Assembly (NCBI RefSeq): GCF_000340215.1
Contig: NW_006921532.1
Span: 11,816,249 to 11,880,248, forward strand
Direction: 5' to 3'
DNA: 64,000 bases
Origin: Pseudocercospora fijiensis CIRAD86
Lineage: Eukaryota; Ascomycota; Dothideomycetes; Mycosphaerellales; Mycosphaerellaceae
Positions within the stretch are counted from its first letter, which is position 1. The number at the start of each line of letters is the position of its first letter. The translations under genes and the position numbers were made by a program. This document shows positions 57,900 to 64,000 of this stretch, piece after piece. The notes below the pieces were generated by a model. That model worked only from the letters and a program-made list of their open reading frames with translations, was not told where the DNA came from and did not search any database.

Positions 57900-59400
57900 G
57901 TATATATACTATAAACTATATACGTCGTTGCCTCCGATTACTACTATAGTAAAGGTCGCCGACGATAATACTATAGATAGTACGCTAGGCTAATCCTGCG
58001 TAGATTAATAAGCCGTAGCTATCTTCTATAATCGCTACTACGAACACTTTAATATTATACGCAATTACTTTATCGACCTAGTCTAATTCGCATCCTAGGC
58101 GAGCGCTCGCCCCTATTATACCGCTATACGCCGTAAGCTCGTTAGGACCGTATATAATGTATTTCGTAGCATTTATTTCTTGTCCCGCCTCTACGTACGT
58201 CCTCCCTTCGATAGTGCCCTACTATAAGTTAGCTACGCTATAGACTACTTTGCTAGCTAGTAAACGGTTAGCGATATCTATTACCTTTGCTAGCTAGTAA
58301 AGCGGTCTATAGTCGACGAAACTATATACTACCCGACTAACTAGCGTATAGTACTCGATTATTAGCGAATATATAGGACTCTATCTAGCGGTACCCTAAA
58401 GTTACTATATCTATTCCTATACTAGAGTATCGCGTCTACTAGCTTATATAACTAGTCGCCCTATCCTATCGGTTTACGGCAGTCTTATCGCTTATCTATA
58501 TATATATTATCCTATAGTCTTCTAAAGTTAGGTTTACTATCGACGTAGACCTATTCGCCTACGACGCGCTCTGTCTACTACTAGGTATATATCGGATCCC
58601 GTACGTTACCCTAGACTATATATCTATATATTAGAGTACTGTCGCCTATAGATCCTTCGAAGACGATCCGGACGTAAAGGCGATTATCTATTACTCTTAT
58701 AGCCGCGCTCGCCTAGCTACATTTTACGTTACTACTATAACTGATATCTCCGCTATCGCCTAGAAACGCTTATAGAACTAGCCGTCGGCGCCTAGGACTT
58801 AGCGTCTAGTATACTATCTATATCGTATCGATCCCGCCTACTATTATCTCGAGCTAGACTTGCCCTACCTACTCTCTACTCGTCTGTCTACGGCTCTTAT
58901 ACTAGAGCGTATCTTTAGTAACGACGAGATTAAGCGCATTCGCGGTCGCACTTTTAAACCGCAATCTGCTAAGATATAGTCTATCTAGGCCTAAATAAAG
59001 CACTAATTGATATCTTAGAGGGCTCTACTCGCGCGTCCCGGGCTTTAATATAGTCTCCGCGAGATCGACGTACGAGTTCCTTATCGGCGTACCTCTATTC
59101 CTCTTAGTAGATAGACGATACGCTTAGATATTATTAGTCCTATAGTATATTATATCGTATATTACGCGAATGACTATATTTAACTATACTATCTACGAAT
59201 TCCTACGTGCCCTATTCCCTACCTTCGTTCGACTAACCCGCCTTAATACTCGTCTTACGCTACGTAATACGCTAGCCTACGGCACTTAGCTACCGATAGT
59301 ATTGCCTACCGGGAAATTATCGCGTCCTCGTAACGCCTCGCCCTCTATTGCCCGCTATTTTTTACTAATACTAACCGCAATCCTATATAGCAAAATAGAC
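57900..59400 (+). pseudogene. Decayed gene after promoter block 2, unknown
   Basis: The plus frame from about 57940 reads ADDNTIDSTLGQSCVDQQAV (stops read as Q), FNIIRNYFIDLV.FAS and LVRTVYNVFRSIYFLSRLYV. It is interrupted near 58240-58310 by two TTTGCTAGCTAGTAAA palindromes, probably an intron. Readable sequence resumes at 58540. No motif is recognised, and the frame downstream is unclear. Confidence 0.4.
58245..58320. repeat. Pair of TTTGCTAGCTAGTAAA palindromes (family 3)
   Basis: Two palindromes at 58248-58265 and 58286-58303, flanked by GACTA and GGTCTATAGTCG in mirrored fashion. Confidence 0.7.
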
Positions 59401-59459
59401 GCGCCTATATTCTATATCTATTAGCCTAGTATACCTTATACTACTTTACTTTATCTTAC

Positions 59460-59690
59460 CTCCTACCCTACTTGTATTAAGTTTAATTGTATACTACCCC
59501 GTTTTCGGTAGACTTTACTTCTCGGCCTTAACTAAGGCGGCGAACGAAATATAATCCCGGCCTGTCTATATAAATTAGCTGCGTCGCTCGGGATAACTCT
59601 TTTACGTAGCCTTTAGTTAGGTCGACCGCGTTGCTATTTAACGTATACGCGCCTACGGCCCGTACGTTAGTCCGAGCGCCTACGCGCTAT
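59460..59690 (+). promoter_or_regulatory. Promoter-like block, copy 3
   Basis: Third copy: AAGTTTAATTGTATACTACC, TTTTCGGTAGACTTTACTTC, AAGGCGGCGAACGAAAT, TATATAAATTAGCTGCGTCG (about 59575-59594), then GTCCGAGCGCCTACGCGC. It precedes the SNF2-like gene. Confidence 0.65.
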
Positions 59691-59699
59691 CTATTTATA

Positions 59700-62420
59700 T
59701 TTCTCTTCCTTTGTATCTTCCCTACTTTTCTATCTACTACTACTACTACTACTTTAACTACTACTACTACTACTTCTACCGTCCGTCGTTATTTTCTAGC
59801 TAGCAAAGCAGTCTATAATCGAATTAGTACTACCTAGGCGATATCTAAGGACGTTTCTAAGTTAAATATAGCGGACGACCCCGAAGTGCTAGCTCTAGGC
59901 CCTCTACGTCTGTCTAGGCGTCTACCCTCTCCGGTTATTAGTCCTCTTATACCTAGCGACGTATATAAATTCGCGCGCGACGAAAAGGCCTTTCTCGGCG
60001 AGGCTAGGTCGACCCGAGTAGACAACACTTATAACTACTAGCGAACTATACGCGTAATAGACGACCTAACGAATGTCCTTTATAAGTAGTATAAGACGTA
60101 CGACGTATATAAGATTAACGATTAGGATCCGGTACTATAGCGAGCCTTCCTACGAGATATTAGTAATAGTATCGATATAACTTTTTCGACTTCGGATACT
60201 ATTAATCCCGCTAATATAAAATATCTCCCGAGTAAGCGTAAGAGCACTATCTAGGCTAATACTAACTAGCTATAGCTTACGCCCTAGCCCGATGCCCCGT
60301 TCCCTATTACCGACGCCTAGCGTACGTTATACGCTAGTATACTCGATACCCTATAGCACTATCGCTCTAGGTATACGGCTACGCCTCTATTATTTAACGA
60401 AGCCTATACGGTAATAAATATCGACGTTACTATACTCCTAGACGGCGAGATCGATAAAGTTAGTAAATGCCTATACTATATTACGTTTCGCAGACTCCGT
60501 CTTACGATATAGTAACTATAGGCTATTATATAGATCGTCGAAATGTAGAAATTACCTATATAGGGCGCTATTCTCGCCGACGATGCCGGTACTAGTAAGA
60601 CTATCTCTATTCTCTACGCCGCCGTAGCTTAGTCTAAGTATATCGAAAAATAGCGTATCGTATATTAAGGTAAGAAATGTTAATCCTAACGTATAGATTA
60701 TTTTGCCGGCCGGTAAATATACGTCTAGATATCTATTTACCGGCCGGTAAAACGGTCTGTATATATACTTATCTCCTACTAACTATCGTCGTAGCTATAC
60801 TCGACTACGCCTATATAGAGCGAGGTATCGTACTAGACTCTATCTTCGGCTATTGCGTCCCGTTCTATAATATACCGACTATTCCCGACGACGACCCGCG
60901 CGACCTACTTATAATAGTAGTCGATACTTTCCTCGACTAGCGATTCGGCGTTAGTAGCCGCTAGACGCTCTAGCGTAGGATACTCGATTGCCTAGAGTAC
61001 GAAGCCGACGGTATTTGCTTAGGCCCTCTTAAAGAGGATATTAACGCGTAGAAGTCGACTGTCGCCGAATTACGTACCGAGCTAGATAAGACTTATACGA
61101 CGCCTTACCGCTACGCTCCTATCTACTAAATCGGGACCGCCGCGACGATTAATACCTAGCGCGATGCCTATAACTAGTACTTTAGTCCTAATCCTAACTA
61201 TACTCGCTATGTCTACGTCGCTACTCTCGTCGCGATTAACGGCGAGTCTCGCTATCTTATCTATATTATCCGGCGTTACCTAAATGTACCCGATAGCCTA
61301 GGACTTATCGAATATATCGTATCCCTTTCGGACCGCGATCTATAGACTACTCGTACGCTTATTATCTCTACTCGCGAGGCCTTTATTTAGGAGACACTTA
61401 TACCCGGCCCGGCGTACTATAAGCGATATAACCGCCTAGCTTAGTTTTAGGATCGGCTATAGCTATATTAGTAGAAGGACGAATTATAACTACGGAATCT
61501 TAAGGTAGTCGATTATCGAATAGAGCGTAGAGACCGTACTAATAACACTATTAGAGAACTCTAGATTGCCCGTAATACTTAATTGTACGATAAGTATTAA
61601 TCCGATAATACGTTTCGTCTCGCTAACTTACGCGCTACGTGTCTGTTTATCGTTATATATAACGAGGTATACTACTTCCGGGCGTAGTTCTTACTCTAAA
61701 CAGACGCTATATAGAATCTCTTTAATAACGCGTATACGGTAGCCGTATTTGCTATAGCGACTCTATTAGCTACTAATCTTAACGACTTCGCTATACTTAC
61801 TCGGTTTCTATTCCGTCGTATCTTTAAACTATAGGACGCCCGAGATCGGACCGACTTTATCTTTAGATTTTCGGACGTTACCGATACCGTTATATACTAT
61901 AGCCGTTTCTAACGTAACTATAGCCTCCGATAGAGCGCTATTCCCGAAGACCTACGAATCTATCGTATAGCTCTACTATCTCGCCGCGTCTATACTAGCG
62001 CTATATACTTTCGCGATATCGTCCTCTAAATACTTAACCCTAAAGCCTTACGTAGGCCCCTCGACGACGATAACTAGATACATCTAACGATATTCGCCTT
62101 TAGCCTCTACGTCCTCCGACGCTCTAAGGGAAACTAACTTAAGATCCGCGACTATACTATAACCTTAGGGGACGACATTCCCCCGTAGTAAGTCGTTAAC
62201 GTCGAGATATAATATACTCCTATTTCTTAGGTAGAATACCGCGCCGCTTACTATCGCTTCGCTAAGCGTATCGATAAGCTAGACCGCGGTATTAAGCGCC
62301 CCTCTACTACGCTAACTTACGAGGTACTATTTCGCTAGCTTAGTCTCTATACCGCCTATCCTCTTCTCGCCGCTATCGCCGACCGAAGGCTAACCTCCTC
62401 TACGCTAACTCTTTAATCCC
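59700..62420 (+). pseudogene. SNF2-like ATPase gene, RIP-decayed, copy 1
   Basis: The N-terminus includes a poly-Thr run from an (ACT)n tract (59733-59775). A readable frame follows: ADDPEVLALGPLRLSRRLPS, FARDEKAFLGEARSTRVDNT, and an ATPase-like segment LYYITFRRLRLTI, then GAILADDAGTSKT (60568-60606). The latter is SNF2 motif I (DDxGxGKT) with Gly to Ser by RIP. An intron (60670-60794) with a family-3 palindrome pair follows, then IPDDDPRDLLIIVVDTFLD. I could not identify the C-terminal helicase half, and the later frame (GVYTSAIYFRDIVL..) is not recognisable, so it may be an N-lobe-only or highly divergent protein. Distinct from the SNF2 gene of units 0-2. Confidence 0.6.
60670..60794 (+). 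other. Intron with a pair of family-3 palindromes
   Basis: GTAAGA at 60670, CTACTAAC branch site (60777-60783), CGTCGTAG at the 3' end. Two palindromes, TTTGCCGGCCGGTAAA and TTTACCGGCCGGTAAA, at about 60702-60753 mirror each other around TAGATATCTA, forming one large hairpin. Confidence 0.8.
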
Positions 62421-62603
62421 TATAAGTCTATTACGCCGTAGACTATTTTACCGGCTAGCGAAAACTAGTAGACGTATACGACTATTTCGCTAGCCGGTAA
62501 AGTAGTCTATAGTCTAACCGTCCGCCGCTACTTTCTCGCTAATATAACTCTAGCGCCTTATATTAGATAATAATATAGGACTTCTTCTAGTTCTATATAA
62601 AGG
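62421..62603. repeat. 3' flank of SNF2-like gene with family-3 hairpin
   Basis: TAGACTATTTTACCGGCTAG and TTTCGCTAGCCGGTAAAGTA at 62440-62512 form an inverted repeat of 28-bp arms with a short loop. TATATAAAGG lies at 62594, just before the second copy begins, and may supply its TATA box. Confidence 0.6.
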
Positions 62604-62654
62604 GCGCCTACGGCCCGTACGTTAGTCCGAGCGCCTACGCGCTACCTATTTATA

Positions 62655-64000
62655 TTTCTCTTCCTCTATATCTTCCCTACTTTTCTATCTACTACTACTA
62701 CTACTACTTTAACTACTACTACTACTACTTCTACCGTCCGTCGTTATTTTCTAGCCGGCAAAGCAGTCTATAATCGAATTAGTACTACCTAGGCGATATC
62801 TAAGGACGTTTCTAAGTTAAATATAGCGGACGACCCCGAAGTGCTAGCTCTAGGCCCTCTACGTCTGTCTAGGCGTCTACCCTCTCCGGTTATTAGTCCT
62901 CTTATACCTAGCGACGTATATAAATTCGCGCGCGACGAAAAGGCCTTTCTCGGCGAGGCTAGGTCGACCCGAGTAGACAACACTTATAACTACTAGCGAA
63001 CTATACGCGTAATAGACGACCTAACGAATGTCCTTTATAAGTAGTATAAGACGCACGACGTATATAAGATTAACGATTAGGATCCGGTACTATAGCGAGC
63101 CTTCCTACGAGATATTAGTAATAGTATCGATATAACTTTTTCAACTTCGGATACTATTAATCCCGCTAATATAAAATATCTCCCGAGTAAGCGTAAGAGC
63201 ACTGTCTAGGCTAATACTAACTAGCTATAGCTTACGCCTTAGCCCGATGCCCCGTTCCCTATTACCGACGCCTAGCGTACGTTATACGCTAGTATACTCG
63301 ATACCCTATAGCACTATCGCTCTAGGTATACGGCTACGCCTCTATTATTTAACGAAGCCTATGCGGTAATAAACATCGACGTTACTATACTCCTAGACGG
63401 CGAGATCGATAAAGTTAGTAAATGCCTATACCGTATTACGTTTCGCAGACTCCGTCTTACGATATAGCAACTATAGGCTATTATATAGATCGTCGAAATA
63501 TAGAAATTACCTATATAGGGCGCTATTCTCGCCGACGATGCCGGTACTAGTAAGACTATCTCTATTCTCTACGCCGCCGTAGCTTAGTCTAAGTATATCG
63601 AAAAATAGCGTATCGTATATTAAGGTAAGAAATGTTAATCCTAACGTATAGATTATTTTACCGGCTAGTAAATATACGTCTAGATGTCTATTTACCGGCC
63701 GGTAAAACGGTCTATATATATACTTATCTCCTACTAACTATCGTCGTAGCTATACTCGACTACGCCTATATAGAGCGAGGTATCGTACTAGACTCTATCT
63801 TCGGCTATTGCGTCCCGTTCTATAATATACCGACTATTCCCGACGACGACCCGCGCGACCTACTTATAATAGTAGTCGATACTTTCCTCGACTAGCGATT
63901 CGGCGTTAGTAGCCGCTAGACGCTCTAGCGTAGGATACTCGATTGCCTAGAGTGCGAAGCCGACGGTATTTGCTTAGGCCCTCTAAAGAGGATATAACGC
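62655..64000 (+). pseudogene. SNF2-like ATPase gene, RIP-decayed, copy 2 (partial)
   Basis: Copy of 59700 onward: the same poly-Thr tract, N-terminal frame, motif I ADDAGTSKT and intron (63625-63749), cut at the window end. The mutation pattern differs slightly, for example CACGACG for TACGACG near 63054, so the two copies were mutated partly independently after duplication. Confidence 0.6.
63625..63749 (+). other. Intron with a family-3 palindrome pair (copy 2)
   Basis: Same 125-bp length and sites as 60670-60794. The palindromes read TTTACCGGCTAGTAAA and TTTACCGGCCGGTAAA, showing decay of the GGCCGG core to GGCTAG by RIP. Confidence 0.8.

Larger units (their letters stand above)
59649..62603 (+). 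repeat. 2,955-bp tandem duplication, copy 1
   Basis: The sequence from GCGCCTACGGCCCGTACG at 59649 recurs from 62604 with about 98% identity. Differences are mainly single transitions. It spans the whole SNF2-like gene but not the TATA-containing part of promoter block 3. Confidence 0.95.
62604..64000 (+). repeat. 2,955-bp tandem duplication, copy 2 (cut by window end)
   Basis: Matches 59649-61045. The last 25 bases lack two single Ts present in copy 1 (CTCTTAAAG versus CTCTAAAG, GATATTAAC versus GATATAAC). Confidence 0.9.

Noticed and set aside
60677..60940. 87-codon open frame read as a separate small gene
   Set aside because: It begins inside the intron of the SNF2-like gene and its second half is simply the next exon (IPDDDPRDLLIIVVDTFLD); the upstream part is the palindromic intron.
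1..64000. tRNA or rRNA genes
   Set aside because: No cloverleaf with intact A and B boxes or rRNA-like segment was seen by eye; a covariance-model scan was not possible.

Overview
The window looks like subtelomeric or otherwise heterochromatic DNA of a filamentous ascomycete (Pezizomycotina) that has been heavily damaged by repeat-induced point mutation (RIP). CpA and TpG are almost absent while CpG is kept and TpA is in excess. Coding frames are closed almost only by TAG/TAA at places where Gln (CAR) or Trp (TGG) is expected. TTAGGG-type telomere repeats, short GT..AG introns with CTAAC/TACTAAC-like branch sites, and a hAT transposon support the fungal assignment. Essentially no gene here is intact; the annotation is of decayed genes whose ancestral frames can still be read.

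Region 1 (1-33236) is a tandem array of a large Y'-like subtelomeric unit. A complete unit (15613-33236, about 17.6 kb) reads: degenerate TTAGGG tract; 273-bp tandem repeats; fragment of an SF1 (Upf1/ZNFX1-like) helicase; a single-exon gene of about 1,700 codons with a ten-residue tandem repeat; a 539-codon gene on the minus strand; a divergent promoter; a SNF2-family ATPase gene of about 1,840 codons with four introns; and a satellite. Unit 1 (4728-15612) is cut 52 codons into its SNF2 gene, exactly where the telomere-repeat start of the next unit begins. Unit 0 (1-4727) is the 3' end of another copy.

Region 2 (33237-34820) holds a 9-bp minisatellite, a less mutated satellite and less mutated DNA. 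Region 3 (34821-44766) is a complete 9.9-kb hAT element with matching 20-bp terminal inverted repeats and a perfect 8-bp target duplication (GACGAGAA). It carries a hAT transposase, an unidentified basic protein, an unidentified minus-strand gene and, strikingly, two histone H3-family genes: one close to canonical H3, one with CENP-A-like features. The element sits inside the reading frame of a telomere-linked RecQ-type helicase (TLH) relic that continues to the right (44775 to the 100-N gap at 50754-50853).

Region 4 (50854-64000) contains unidentified decayed genes on both strands, three copies of a promoter-like block with a TATA box, and a SNF2-like ATPase gene duplicated in tandem with a 2,955-bp period.

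A recurring theme is that each module has its own family of short palindromic or repeated motifs, and these sit inside introns as well as between genes. They are AAACTTTAGG-type palindromes in the Y'-like units, TAGCCGGCA repeats in the hAT element, and TTTGCCGGC-type palindromes in region 4. The functional theme is helicases and chromatin: SF1, SNF2, RecQ and SNF2-like ATPases plus H3 proteins, all on repetitive elements.
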